A DNA stretch of 64,000 nt from Microterricola viridarii (lineage in GTDB: Bacteria > Actinomycetota > Actinomycetes > Actinomycetales > Microbacteriaceae), in NCBI RefSeq assembly GCF_900104895.1, contig NZ_LT629742.1, positions 1,178,001 to 1,242,000 of the forward strand. Direction: 5' to 3'. Shown here in pieces: positions 18,045-26,275 of this stretch; within the stretch, counting starts at the first letter, position 1, and each line of letters opens with the position of its first letter. The notes beneath the pieces were generated by a model. The model was not told the DNA's origin, searched no databases, and was given only the letters and a program-made list of their open reading frames with translations. The translations under genes and the position numbers were made by a program.

Positions 18045-18964
18045 GGATCGGCATCGACATCGGCGGAACGAAGACCGCCGCAATCGCCGTCGCCGACAAC
18101 GGCAGCTTCGGCGAGCCGCTCCGGCGGGCGACGGGGTTCGGCGCGCGGGCCGTGCTGGACAGCGCGGAGGCCAGCGTGCGTGCGCTCGCCGAGCGCGCGG
18201 GCCTCGACGTCTCCGCGTTCACCTCGATCGGCGTCGGCATCCCCGGCGCCGTGGACAACGCGAACGGCGTCGTCTCGCACGCCGTGAACCTCGGTGTCTC
18301 CGAGCTCGCGCTCGGCCGCGAGCTGGGCGACCGGGTCGGCGTCCCCGTGCGCGTGGAGAACGACGTGAAGGCGGCCGCGCTCGGCGCTCACCAGCTGAGC
18401 ATCGACGGCGCCACGGCCTCCGGCGAGCTGCTCGGCGGCAGCATGGCCTACCTGAACCTCGGCACCGGGCTCGCCGCCGGCATCGTGCAGAACGGGGTGC
18501 TGCTGCGCGGCGCCACCGGCACGGCCGGCGAGATCGGCCACCTGCCGATGGACCCGCGCGGGGTGCTCTGCGGCTGCGGCCAGGTGGGCTGCCTGGAGAC
18601 TGTCGCATCCGGATCGGCCATAACCCGAATGTGGCCGAGCGATGCGGAGTACCCGGTGCTCGAGCTGTTCGAGCTGGCGGCGGCCGGCGACGCCGCGGCG
18701 CTCGCGGTGCAGCGCACCTTCTTCGAGGGGGTGGCCGCCGGGGTGCGTGCGCTGGTACTCACCGTCGATGTGGACCGAGTCGTGATCGGCGGCGGTTTGA
18801 GCGCCATCGGTGAGCCGTTGCTTCGCGGTGTGCGCGGCGTACTGGCAGACTGGTCGGTGAGCTCGCCGTTCCTGGCCTCCCTGGCCCTGGCGGAGCGGGT
18901 GCGGCTCATCCCCATCGGATTTCCCGCCGCTGCCTTCGGCGCGGCATTAGTAGGAGTGAAATAA
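18041..18964 (+). CDS. ROK-family sugar kinase, probable N-acetylglucosamine kinase
   Basis: A 307-residue cytoplasmic kinase without a DNA-binding domain. It has the ATP-binding DIGGTKT at the N terminus, IPGAVDNANG, catalytic Asp in VENDVKAAALGA, sugar-binding EIGH and the zinc motif CGCGQVGCLE. The GTG start overlaps the stop of the glycosidase. Set between the GlcNAc-releasing glycosidase and GlcN6P deaminase, it most likely makes GlcNAc-6-P. ROK kinases can be promiscuous, so glucose or other hexosamines cannot be excluded. Confidence 0.9.
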   Translation: MRIGIDIGGTKTAAIAVADNGSFGEPLRRATGFGARAVLDSAEASVRALAERAGLDVSAFTSIGVGIPGAVDNANGVVSHAVNLGVSELALGRELGDRVGVPVRVENDVKAAALGAHQLSIDGATASGELLGGSMAYLNLGTGLAAGIVQNGVLLRGATGTAGEIGHLPMDPRGVLCGCGQVGCLETVASGSAITRMWPSDAEYPVLELFELAAAGDAAALAVQRTFFEGVAAGVRALVLTVDVDRVVIGGGLSAIGEPLLRGVRGVLADWSVSSPFLASLALAERVRLIPIGFPAAAFGAALVGVK

Positions 18965-18967
18965 TAC

Positions 18968-19753
18968 GTGGCTGAAATCGTCATTGTCCCGAACGCAGAT
19001 GCCGCAGGCGAGCTGGTTGCCGACGCGATCCTGCGCCTCGTCGGACGCACCCCGGATGCCGTGCTCGGGCTGGCAACGGGCTCGACCCCGCTGTCGAGCT
19101 ACCAGGCGTTGGCCGCCAAGGTCGCGGCACAGCCCGTCGACCTGAGCGCGGTACGCGGTTTCGCCCTCGACGAGTACGTCGGCATCCCGGTCGGCCACCC
19201 GGAGAGCTACCGCTCCGTGATCAACAGGGAGGTCGTGCAGCCGCTCGGCCTGAACCCGGACCTCGTGCACGTGCCGAACGGCGCGCTGGACGGCATCCAA
19301 ACCGCAGGAGACGAGTACGAGGCGGCGATCCTCGCCGCGGGCGGCATCGACCTGCAGATCCTCGGCATCGGCCGCACCGGGCACATCGGCTTCAACGAGC
19401 CCGGCTCCTCGCTGACCTCGCTGACCCGCACCAAGACCCTCACCGAGCAGACCCGCATCGACAACGCGCGCTTCTTCGACTCGATCGACGACGTGCCCGT
19501 GCACTGCATCACGCAGGGCCTCGGCACGATCCTGCGGGCGCGCCACCTGGTGTTGCTGGCCTTCGGCGAGGCCAAGGCCGACGCCATCGCCGCCGCCGTC
19601 GAGGGCCCCGTGTCGGCCAGCCAGCCGGGCTCGGTGATCCAGCTGCACCCGCACGCCACGGTGATCATCGACGAGGGCGCCGCCTCCAAGCTCGCCAACA
19701 GCGACTACTACCGCCACGTCTGGAACACCCGCTTCGACTGGGAAGAGCTCTAG
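18968..19753 (+). CDS. nagB: glucosamine-6-phosphate deaminase
   Basis: Converts GlcN-6-P to fructose-6-P and ammonia. It is 261 residues, the usual length. Visible blocks are GLATGSTPL (phosphate loop), FALDEYVGI (catalytic Asp) and GHIGFNEPGSSLTSLTR. The block that is NDGH in E. coli NagB is RTGH here, so the position of E. coli Asp141 is Thr while the next His is kept; similar changes seem to occur in other bacterial members. The GTG start at 18968 follows the kinase stop by three bases, with TAGGAG upstream. It is the last gene of the operon, closed by a strong hairpin. Confidence 0.94.
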   Translation: MAEIVIVPNADAAGELVADAILRLVGRTPDAVLGLATGSTPLSSYQALAAKVAAQPVDLSAVRGFALDEYVGIPVGHPESYRSVINREVVQPLGLNPDLVHVPNGALDGIQTAGDEYEAAILAAGGIDLQILGIGRTGHIGFNEPGSSLTSLTRTKTLTEQTRIDNARFFDSIDDVPVHCITQGLGTILRARHLVLLAFGEAKADAIAAAVEGPVSASQPGSVIQLHPHATVIIDEGAASKLANSDYYRHVWNTRFDWEEL

Positions 19754-19773
19754 GCCGCCGGCCCACGCACGCA

Positions 19774-19806
19774 GAAGCCCCGCATCTCCTCGAGATGCGG
19801 GGCTTC
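19774..19806. terminator. strong hairpin between convergent genes
   Basis: A perfect 15-base inverted repeat (19774-19788 and 19792-19806), loop CTC, followed by GTGTTTCG. It lies between nagB and the convergent YrdB-like gene and can serve both. Confidence 0.88.
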
Positions 19807-19827
19807 GTGTTTCGCGTCGGGTGCCGC

Positions 19828-20205
19828 CTAGAGGCGGCTGCGGCCGTTGATCACGCCGCTGACGGTGGCCAGCAGGGCGAAGGCGCCGGCGACGATGGGC
19901 AGGCCCATGCTCCACCAGGCCAGGGCGACAGAACCCATCACGATGATCTCGAACAGGGCGCGGCCGAAGGCATCCACCTGGAACACGGCCTTGGGCGAGA
20001 GGAAGAGGGCCCAGAGCAGGATCGCGATCAGCGGCGCGCCGATGGCGAAGGCGACGCCCGGCCAGGGCATCGGCCACATCGTGAGGCCCCAGATCGCGAG
20101 CGAGATCACCGCGACGACCTCGAGGATGAACCGGATGATGTCGTTCGGGGTCACGCGAGGGGCCGCGGATGCCGTCGGGCTGGGGGTGTCGGGCGTATCA
20201 GTCAC
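19828..20205 (-). CDS. YrdB-family (DUF2568) small membrane protein
   Basis: A 125-residue integral membrane protein. A 20-residue Pro/Thr/Ser-rich head is followed by four hydrophobic helices with the pattern IIRFILEVVAVISLAIWG early and LFEIIVMGSVALAWWSMG later, which fits the DUF2568/YrdB family. Function is unknown. It follows purU on the minus strand with a 35-base gap, so the two may be co-transcribed. Confidence 0.8.
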   Translation of the reverse strand: MTDTPDTPSPTASAAPRVTPNDIIRFILEVVAVISLAIWGLTMWPMPWPGVAFAIGAPLIAILLWALFLSPKAVFQVDAFGRALFEIIVMGSVALAWWSMGLPIVAGAFALLATVSGVINGRSRL

Positions 20206-20240
20206 CCCACCAGCCTAACCGGCGCGGCCCAGCCTCCGGA

Positions 20241-21122
20241 TCAGCGGAAGATGATGGTGCGGGCGCCGTCCAGCAGCACCCTGTCCTCCGCGAACCACTT
20301 GACGGCCTGGGTGAGCGTGCGGCTCTCCTCGTCCTGGCCGATGGCGACCAGCTCGGAGGCGCTGCGGGAGTGGTCGACGCGCACCACGTTCTGCTCGATG
20401 ATCGGGCCCTCGTCGAGGTCGCTGGTGACGAAGTGCGCCGTCGCGCCGATCAGCTTGACGCCGCGGGCGTGCGCCTGCTTGTAGGGGTTGGCGCCCTTGA
20501 AGCCGGGCAGGAAGCTGTGGTGGATGTTGATGGCGCGGCCCTCGAGGGCGGTGCACAGCTCGGGGGAGAGGATCTGCATGTAGCGGGCCAGCACGACCAG
20601 CTCGATCTCGTGCTCCTCGACGGCGCGGAGGATGCGCTGCTCGAAGGCGGCCTTGCTCTCGGCATCCGTCACCGGGTAGGCCTCGAACGGCACGCCGTAG
20701 AAGCCGGCCAGGTCGCGCAGGGTGCTGTGGTTGGAGAGCACGAGCGGGATGTGCACCGGCAGCAGACCGGCCCGCTGGCGGAACAGCATGTCGTTCACGC
20801 AGTGCGCGGCCGTGGAGGCCAGCACGAGGGTGCGCAGCGGCCGGCCGACGACGTCGAGCCGCCAGTTCATGCCGTAGTGCGCCACGACGGGAGCCAGGGC
20901 CGCCTCGAGCACCTCGCGCCCCGCCTGGGTCTCGATCTGCAGGCGCATGAAGAAGCGGCCGGTGTCGTTGCTGGCGAACTGCTGGCTCTCGGTGATGTTG
21001 CCGCCGGCCTGCACCACGGCGCCGCTGATGGCGTGCACGATCCCGGGGCCGTCGACGCAGATGAGCGTCAGCACCCAGTGGTGTTGGGCGGGCGGGGGCG
21101 TGAGGGCGGCGTCGAACTCCAT
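20241..21122 (-). CDS. purU: formyltetrahydrofolate deformylase
   Basis: Hydrolyses 10-formyl-THF to THF and formate, balancing one-carbon pools. The 293-residue product has an N-terminal ACT domain (TLICVDGPGIVHAISGAV, residues 16-90) and a formyl-transferase-like hydrolase domain with VLARYMQILS, the catalytic Asn/His in INIHHSFLPGFKGANPY and the Asp of HFVTSDLDEGPII. The domain order and length are those of PurU, not of PurN or Fmt. The glyA-folD pair at 34.7 kb belongs to the same one-carbon network but is not linked. Confidence 0.96.
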   Translation of the reverse strand: MEFDAALTPPPAQHHWVLTLICVDGPGIVHAISGAVVQAGGNITESQQFASNDTGRFFMRLQIETQAGREVLEAALAPVVAHYGMNWRLDVVGRPLRTLVLASTAAHCVNDMLFRQRAGLLPVHIPLVLSNHSTLRDLAGFYGVPFEAYPVTDAESKAAFEQRILRAVEEHEIELVVLARYMQILSPELCTALEGRAINIHHSFLPGFKGANPYKQAHARGVKLIGATAHFVTSDLDEGPIIEQNVVRVDHSRSASELVAIGQDEESRTLTQAVKWFAEDRVLLDGARTIIFR

Positions 21123-21288
21123 CCCTCCAGCCTAGCCACCCGGGGCGCCTGTCTGCGGTGCGCCCCGTGCCCTAGGCTGGACGCGGCTGTGCGATCTGAC
21201 ACGGCCCTGGGCGCGCACAACAGCGCGTAGTCGACCCGCCCCTCCGCCCGCGAGGCCGAGCGGGGAACGCCATTCATGGGTATCACGA

Positions 21289-22494
21289 ATGACTGAAACT
21301 GCTCCCTCCCGCCACGCGCCGCCCGCATTCCCCTGGGTGGGCCTCCTCACCCTGGCCGTCGCGGTGTTCCTCTCGATCACGATCGAGATGCTGCCGATGG
21401 GCCTCCTGCCCGACATGAGCGCCGAGCTCGGCGCCAGCGAGCCAGAGGTGGGCCTGCTCGTCAGCGTCTTCGCCTTCACCGTCGTCCTCTCCAGCGCCCC
21501 GCTGATGGCCCTGACCCGCCGACTGCCGCGGCAACCGCTGCTCGTCGGGGTGCTGGTGATCCTCGCGCTCTCCGCCGTGCTGACGGCCATCGCCCCCAGC
21601 TACGAGTTCATCGTCGCCACCCGGGTGCTCGGCGGCGCCGCGCACGGGCTGTTCTGGTCCATCGTCGGCGCCTACGCCGGCCACCTGGTGCCCAAGGAGC
21701 AGCTGGCACGCGCCGTGGCCATCACCACGGCGGGCGGCTCGCTCGCCTTCGTGCTCGGCGTCCCGCTCGGCACGGCGCTGGGGCACGCCTTCGGCTGGCG
21801 AGTGGCGTTCGCCGGAATCGCCGGCCTCACCCTCCTCGGTGCCCTCCTGGTCTGGCGGCTGCTGCCCGGCGTGCAGCACCGGCACGCTCCGGCCGCCGGC
21901 GCCGAGCACGTCTCGGTGCGCCGCGACCCCACCCTCGTCGGCGTGATCGTGGTCTGCGTCGTCACCGGCGTGGTCATGATCGGCCAGTACGCGGTCTACA
22001 CCTACATCGCGCCGTACCTGATCGAGGTGCTCGGGGCGGATGCCGCGGCCGTCGGCCCGCTGCTGTTCGGCTACGGCATCGCCGGCGCGCTCGGCCTCCT
22101 GCTCGCCGGCACGGTGCTCGGCCGGCACCCGACCCGCGGCCTGCTCATCGCCTTCGCCGGCGTCGGCGTCGGGGTCGCCGCGCTCGCCCTGCTCAGCGAG
22201 ACGCCCGCGCTCGCCATCGCCGCGTTCCTGTTCTGGGGCGTGGCCTTCGGCGCGCTGCCGCCGATGCTCAACACGCGCCTGCTGCACACGGCGTCCGCCC
22301 GCATCAGGGACGCCGCAGCGGCCTTCTACACGACGGCGTTCAACCTCGGCATCGGCGGCGGTGCGCTGCTCGGGGCGGCGCTCTACGCCACCCTGGGGCT
22401 GCAGGCGCTGCCCTGGGTGTTCGTCGGCATCCTGGCGCTCTCCTTCGTGCTCGTGCTGGTCACCTCGAGGCGCCCGCACGTGCACCCGCACTAG
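21289..22494 (+). CDS. MFS transporter, sugar-efflux/arabinose-efflux (DHA1) type
   Basis: A 401-residue protein with 12 predicted helices. Early motif SITIEMLPMGLLPDMSAELG is characteristic of the SotB/AraJ-like DHA1 exporters; motif A between helices 2 and 3 is weak (LMALTRRLPRQ). It ends only 10 bases before the convergent nagA stop. Its place between the two amino-sugar clusters suggests sugar efflux as overflow relief, but drug export is equally possible for this family. Confidence 0.88.
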   Translation: MTETAPSRHAPPAFPWVGLLTLAVAVFLSITIEMLPMGLLPDMSAELGASEPEVGLLVSVFAFTVVLSSAPLMALTRRLPRQPLLVGVLVILALSAVLTAIAPSYEFIVATRVLGGAAHGLFWSIVGAYAGHLVPKEQLARAVAITTAGGSLAFVLGVPLGTALGHAFGWRVAFAGIAGLTLLGALLVWRLLPGVQHRHAPAAGAEHVSVRRDPTLVGVIVVCVVTGVVMIGQYAVYTYIAPYLIEVLGADAAAVGPLLFGYGIAGALGLLLAGTVLGRHPTRGLLIAFAGVGVGVAALALLSETPALAIAAFLFWGVAFGALPPMLNTRLLHTASARIRDAAAAFYTTAFNLGIGGGALLGAALYATLGLQALPWVFVGILALSFVLVLVTSRRPHVHPH

Positions 22495-22504
22495 CTGGAC
22501 CGCG

Positions 22505-23692
22505 TCAGACCAGCTGCGCCCCGTCGGCCCAGACGGCCGCAACGGTGAAGTCGTCGTTCAGGATGAGCGCATCGGCGGCGAACCCGGCCGCGAGCGTGCC
22601 GAGGTCGTCGCCGCGCCCGATGGCGCGGGCGGGGACAGCCGTGACCGCCGCGATCGCGGTCTCGATGTCGATGCCGACCTCGGTGACCGCGCGGCGCACC
22701 GCGTCGTCGAGGGTGAGCGTCGAACCGGCGATGGAGCCGCCGTCGACGAGCCGGGCAACGCCATCCGTGACGGTCACCGCGAGGTCGCCGAGCAGGTAGT
22801 CGCCGTCGGCCGAGCCAGTCGCGGCCATGGCGTCGGTGATGAGCGCGATGCGGCCGGGGGCGGCGTTGAACGCCATCCGCACGACCTCCGGGTGCACGTG
22901 GGTGCCGTCGTTGATGACCTCCAGCGTGACGCCACCCGCGTGCATGGCGGCGGCGACGGGGCCCGGCGCGCGGTGGTGGATGCCGCGCATGCCGTTGAAG
23001 GCATGGGTCAGGATGCTGGCGCCGGCGTCGAAGGCCGCGAGGGCCTGGTCGTAGTCGGCGGCGGTGTGGCCGACGGCGACGGCGACCCCCGCGTCGACGA
23101 GGCGGGCGATCGCCTCCTGCGCGCCCGGCAGCTCGGGGGCGAGGGTGATCTGGCGGAGGGTGCCAGAGGCGGCATCCAGCATCGCGTCCAGCTCGGCGGG
23201 GGCCGCCGAGCGCAGCAGCGCCTCGTTGTGCGCGCCCTTGTAGGTGGTGTCGAGGAACGGGCCCTCCAGGTGCGAGCCGAGCACCAGCGGGTCGATCGAG
23301 GCCAGCTCCGCGACGGTGCGCAGGCTGCCGAGCAGCGCCGAGCCGGTGTTGGTGACGAAGGAGATGACAGAGCGGGTGGTGCCGTGCGCGCGGTGCACGG
23401 CGAGCGCGGCGCGGATGCCGTCGATGCCGTCGTCGAAGGCGGCGCCGCCCGCGCCGTGGCAGTGGATGTCGACGAAGCCGGGGGTGAGCCAGCGGCCGCC
23501 TGCGTCGGTGACCGCGGTCTCCGCGGTCGCCAGCTCGCGCCAGCCGTCCCCGCTGCCGACGGCGAGCACGCGCTCGCCGGAGAACGCCACCCAGGCGTCA
23601 GCGGTGACCTGCCCGCCGGTGACGAGGCGGGCGGAGTGGATGACGATCGTTGCGGGGCTGAGGGGATTCGGGTTCACGGCATTAGTGCTCAC
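22505..23692 (-). CDS. nagA: N-acetylhexosamine-6-phosphate deacetylase (NagA/AgaA)
   Basis: A 395-residue amidohydrolase-fold enzyme that removes acetate from GlcNAc-6-P or GalNAc-6-P. Metal and catalytic residues are in place: HCHGAGG (HxH) near 75, LEGPF with the metal Glu, VGHTAADY, HAFNGM and the catalytic Asp in LITDAMAATG. The GTG start overlaps the stop of the DeoR gene (GTGA). It is the last gene of a six-gene minus-strand operon whose other members point to GalNAc use, so it may be the AgaA form; it is also the only deacetylase in the window and could serve the nag operon at 12-19.7 kb as well. Confidence 0.93.
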   Translation of the reverse strand: MSTNAVNPNPLSPATIVIHSARLVTGGQVTADAWVAFSGERVLAVGSGDGWRELATAETAVTDAGGRWLTPGFVDIHCHGAGGAAFDDGIDGIRAALAVHRAHGTTRSVISFVTNTGSALLGSLRTVAELASIDPLVLGSHLEGPFLDTTYKGAHNEALLRSAAPAELDAMLDAASGTLRQITLAPELPGAQEAIARLVDAGVAVAVGHTAADYDQALAAFDAGASILTHAFNGMRGIHHRAPGPVAAAMHAGGVTLEVINDGTHVHPEVVRMAFNAAPGRIALITDAMAATGSADGDYLLGDLAVTVTDGVARLVDGGSIAGSTLTLDDAVRRAVTEVGIDIETAIAAVTAVPARAIGRGDDLGTLAAGFAADALILNDDFTVAAVWADGAQLV

Positions 23693-24477
23693 TGAGCGAT
23701 GATCACGTCATATCCGTGCTCGGTCAAGGCGGCGCGCTGTTCTGCGGTGATTCCGGCGTCGGTGATGACGGTGCCGAACAGCCGGGCGTCGCCCATGGCG
23801 GCGAAGGCCTTCTTGCCGATCTTGCTGGAATCCGTCACAAGCACGGCGCGGGCGGCCCGGGAGGCCATGAGCCGGTTGACGCTGGCCTCGCGCTCGTCGT
23901 GCGTGGTCGCGCCGAGCACCGGGTCGAGGCCGTTCGCGCCGATGAAGGCGATGTCCAGCGTGACGCTGTTCAGCACCGCCGCGGCGTAGTCGCCGACCAG
24001 CTCGTAGGAGCGCGCGTGCACGACGCCGCCGGTCATCACCGTCTTGATCTGCGGACGCATCGCCAGCTGGGAGGCGATGTTGATGGCGTTGGTGACGACG
24101 GTCAGATTGGCCTGCGGGCCGGCCTCGGCCAGATCGGGCCGGATGCCGAGCGCGGAGGCGATCACCGTCGATGTCGTGCCGCCGGAGAGGCCGACGACGG
24201 CGCCGCGCGGCGTCATGGCGCTGGCCGCCCTGGCGATCGCCGACTTCTCCTCCGCGTGCTGCTGCAGCTTGTAGCGCAGCGGGAGGTCGTAGGCGACGGT
24301 CTGCCCGATCGCCCCTCCGCGGGTGCGGGTGAGGAGGTTCTGCGCAGCCAGTGTGTCCAGGTCGCGGCGCGCGGTGGCGGGCGAGACGTCCAGTCGGCTG
24401 ACGATGTCGTCCACCTCGACCTGCCCGTCGGCGGCGAGCAGGTCCAGGACGGCGTTCAGTCGTTCGGCGCGGTTCAT
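23689..24477 (-). CDS. DeoR-family transcriptional repressor (AgaR-like)
   Basis: A 262-residue regulator: N-terminal DeoR helix-turn-helix (RAERLNAVLDLLAADGQVEV, then VSPATARRDLDTLAAQN) and a C-terminal sugar-phosphate sensing domain with GLSGGTTSTVIA and the DSSKIGKKAFA block. It is coupled by four-base overlaps to the aldolase before it and to the deacetylase after it. By position it should repress this operon with a tagatose or galactosamine phosphate as signal. A palindrome TTATCT-GCG-AGATAA over the operon promoter at 28219-28233 is a candidate site. Confidence 0.92.
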   Translation of the reverse strand: MNRAERLNAVLDLLAADGQVEVDDIVSRLDVSPATARRDLDTLAAQNLLTRTRGGAIGQTVAYDLPLRYKLQQHAEEKSAIARAASAMTPRGAVVGLSGGTTSTVIASALGIRPDLAEAGPQANLTVVTNAINIASQLAMRPQIKTVMTGGVVHARSYELVGDYAAAVLNSVTLDIAFIGANGLDPVLGATTHDEREASVNRLMASRAARAVLVTDSSKIGKKAFAAMGDARLFGTVITDAGITAEQRAALTEHGYDVIIAQ

Positions 24478-25331
24478 GCGAAGACCTCCGTCGGGGTGCG
24501 CAGGGCGAACAGTTCCAGCAGCCTGGCCGCCTCGGCGGTGACCGCCGCGCGGCCAGGGGCGATGTACCTGCGGGAGTCGACCACGGCGGGGTTGGCGTTC
24601 AGGTAGCCGCGCAGCGCCTCCGTGAAGTGCGCGTTGAGGTGCGTGGAGACGTTGATCTTGGTCATGCCGGCCCGGATGGCGGCCTGGATCTGCGCATCGG
24701 ATGCCCCGGAGGAGCCGTGCAGCACGAGCGGCACGTCGAGCGCCGCGCGCAGCTCGGCGATCAGCGCGGTGTCGAGGCTGGCGGAGCGCTCCGTCATCGC
24801 GTGCGAGGAGCCGACGGCCACGGCGAGGGCGTCCACGCCGGTGGCGGCGACGAACGCCGCCGCCTCGGCCGGGTCCGTGCGCACGCCGGGGGCGTGGGCG
24901 CCGTCCTTGCCGCCGACCTTGCCGAGCTCCGCCTCCACGTAGACGCCGGCGGCGTGCGCGCGCTCGACGACCCGCGCGGTGATGGCGACGTTCTCGGCGT
25001 AGGCCAGGTGCGCCCCGTCGTACATGACGGAGCCGAAGCCGAGGTCGATGGCCCGGTGGGCGAGCTGCTCGTCCTCGGCGTGGTCGAGGTGTACGGCGAC
25101 CGGGGCGGTGGACGCCCCGGCGATGGCGAGCGTGGCCAGGGCGATCGGCTCCAGCGCGCCGTGGTAGCGGGCGCAGTTCTCCGAGATCTGCAGGATGACG
25201 GGCAGCCCGGCGGCCTCGGCGGCGGCAACCAGCGCCTCGGCCGTCTCGAGGTGGATCACGTTGAACGCGCCGATGCCGGTGCCGGCGGCCGCGGCATCCG
25301 TCATCAGGGTGCGGGTCGGGGTCAGCGTCAT
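24474..25331 (-). CDS. class II aldolase, probable tagatose-1,6-bisphosphate aldolase (KbaY/GatY-like)
   Basis: A 285-residue zinc aldolase. Zinc and substrate residues are visible: HLDHAED (first His ligand and catalytic Asp), VEAELGKVGG, the His in VGSSHAM and VLHGSSGASD. Product would be dihydroxyacetone phosphate plus glyceraldehyde-3-P. It overlaps the PfkB kinase gene upstream by four bases, and kinase plus aldolase form the classical tagatose-6-P branch. It cannot be told from a fructose-bisphosphate aldolase by sequence alone; neighbouring AgaS-like and PfkB genes favour tagatose. Confidence 0.87.
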   Translation of the reverse strand: MTLTPTRTLMTDAAAAGTGIGAFNVIHLETAEALVAAAEAAGLPVILQISENCARYHGALEPIALATLAIAGASTAPVAVHLDHAEDEQLAHRAIDLGFGSVMYDGAHLAYAENVAITARVVERAHAAGVYVEAELGKVGGKDGAHAPGVRTDPAEAAAFVAATGVDALAVAVGSSHAMTERSASLDTALIAELRAALDVPLVLHGSSGASDAQIQAAIRAGMTKINVSTHLNAHFTEALRGYLNANPAVVDSRRYIAPGRAAVTAEAARLLELFALRTPTEVFA

Positions 25332-26275
25332 GAGGGGGTCTCCGTGTGGCGTTCGATGCGGATGGTGGTCGACAACTCGTCATGCAGGGGGGAGATCTCG
25401 CCGGCCAGCGGCATGAGCACCGCGGCGGCCGACCACGCCGTCGCCCGGCGCAGGATCGCCTCGGTGGGCGGGGTGGTGCCCGGCGACTCCGCGAAGCAGC
25501 TCGCGGCGGCGGCGACGGCGGCGTCGCCGGCCCCGGTCGGGTTGCCGGCCAGCGGCTCGGGCAGCCGGGCGCTCAGGTAGCCGGACGGGTCATCGGCGCT
25601 GACGGCGATCATGCCGGCGCTGCCGAGCGAGAGCAGCACGAGCCGGGCGCCGCGCGCGATCAGGGTGCGCGCGCCGCGGATCGGGTCGGCGATGTCCGTG
25701 GCCGCGACGAGCTCGTCGCGGTTCGGCTTGAGCACCGTGGCGCCCGCATCGGCGGCCGCGAGCAGGGCCGGGCCGGAGGTGTCGATGATGCTCGGGATGC
25801 CGGCCGCCGCGGCCCGGCGCACCAGCTCGAGGTAGAAGTCGGTGTCGGCGCCGGGCGGCAGGCTGCCGGAGCCGACCAGGCAGCTGGCGCCGGGAAGCGC
25901 ATCGTCGACGGCGGCCAGGAGCTCGGCCCACTCGGCGGCGCTGTGGTCCTCGCCGTACTCGTTGAAGATGCTGGTCTCGTCTGCGCCCGCGTCGTAGAGG
26001 GCGAGGGAGCGCCGGGTGCTCGCAGCGACGGGAACCAGGGTGTGCGGGACGCCGCTCGCGCTCAGTTCGAGTTCGAGTTCCGCCCCGGTCGTTCCGCCCG
26101 CGGTCGCGATGGCGAGAACGGCGAGGCCCTGCTGGTCGGCGACGCGCGCCACGTTGAGGCTCTTGCCGCCCGCACGGGCCATGCCGCTCGGCACCCGGTG
26201 GGTGGCGCCGGGCTCGATCCTGTCCACCCACCAGGTGAGGTCGAGGGCGGCGTTGGGGGTCACAGTGATGATCAT
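25328..26275 (-). CDS. PfkB-family hexose-phosphate kinase (tagatose-6-P or fructose-1-P kinase)
   Basis: A 315-residue ribokinase-fold kinase. The N terminus MIITVTPNAALDLTWWVD is typical of the 1-phosphofructokinase/LacC branch, and the GAGD anion-hole/catalytic motif is NPTGAGDAAVAA near 250. A Gly-rich RAGGKSLNVARV block binds the sugar phosphate. It overlaps genes on both sides by four bases. With an SIS deaminase and a KbaY-like aldolase beside it, phosphorylation of tagatose-6-P to the 1,6-bisphosphate is the best reading. Confidence 0.88.
   Translation of the reverse strand: MIITVTPNAALDLTWWVDRIEPGATHRVPSGMARAGGKSLNVARVADQQGLAVLAIATAGGTTGAELELELSASGVPHTLVPVAASTRRSLALYDAGADETSIFNEYGEDHSAAEWAELLAAVDDALPGASCLVGSGSLPPGADTDFYLELVRRAAAAGIPSIIDTSGPALLAAADAGATVLKPNRDELVAATDIADPIRGARTLIARGARLVLLSLGSAGMIAVSADDPSGYLSARLPEPLAGNPTGAGDAAVAAAASCFAESPGTTPPTEAILRRATAWSAAAVLMPLAGEISPLHDELSTTIRIERHTETPS

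Noticed and set aside
18968-19753. Reading the RTGH variant as proof that this NagB is inactive.
   Set aside because: The other catalytic blocks are intact, the gene is coupled in an amino-sugar operon, and variation at this position seems to occur in other deaminases.
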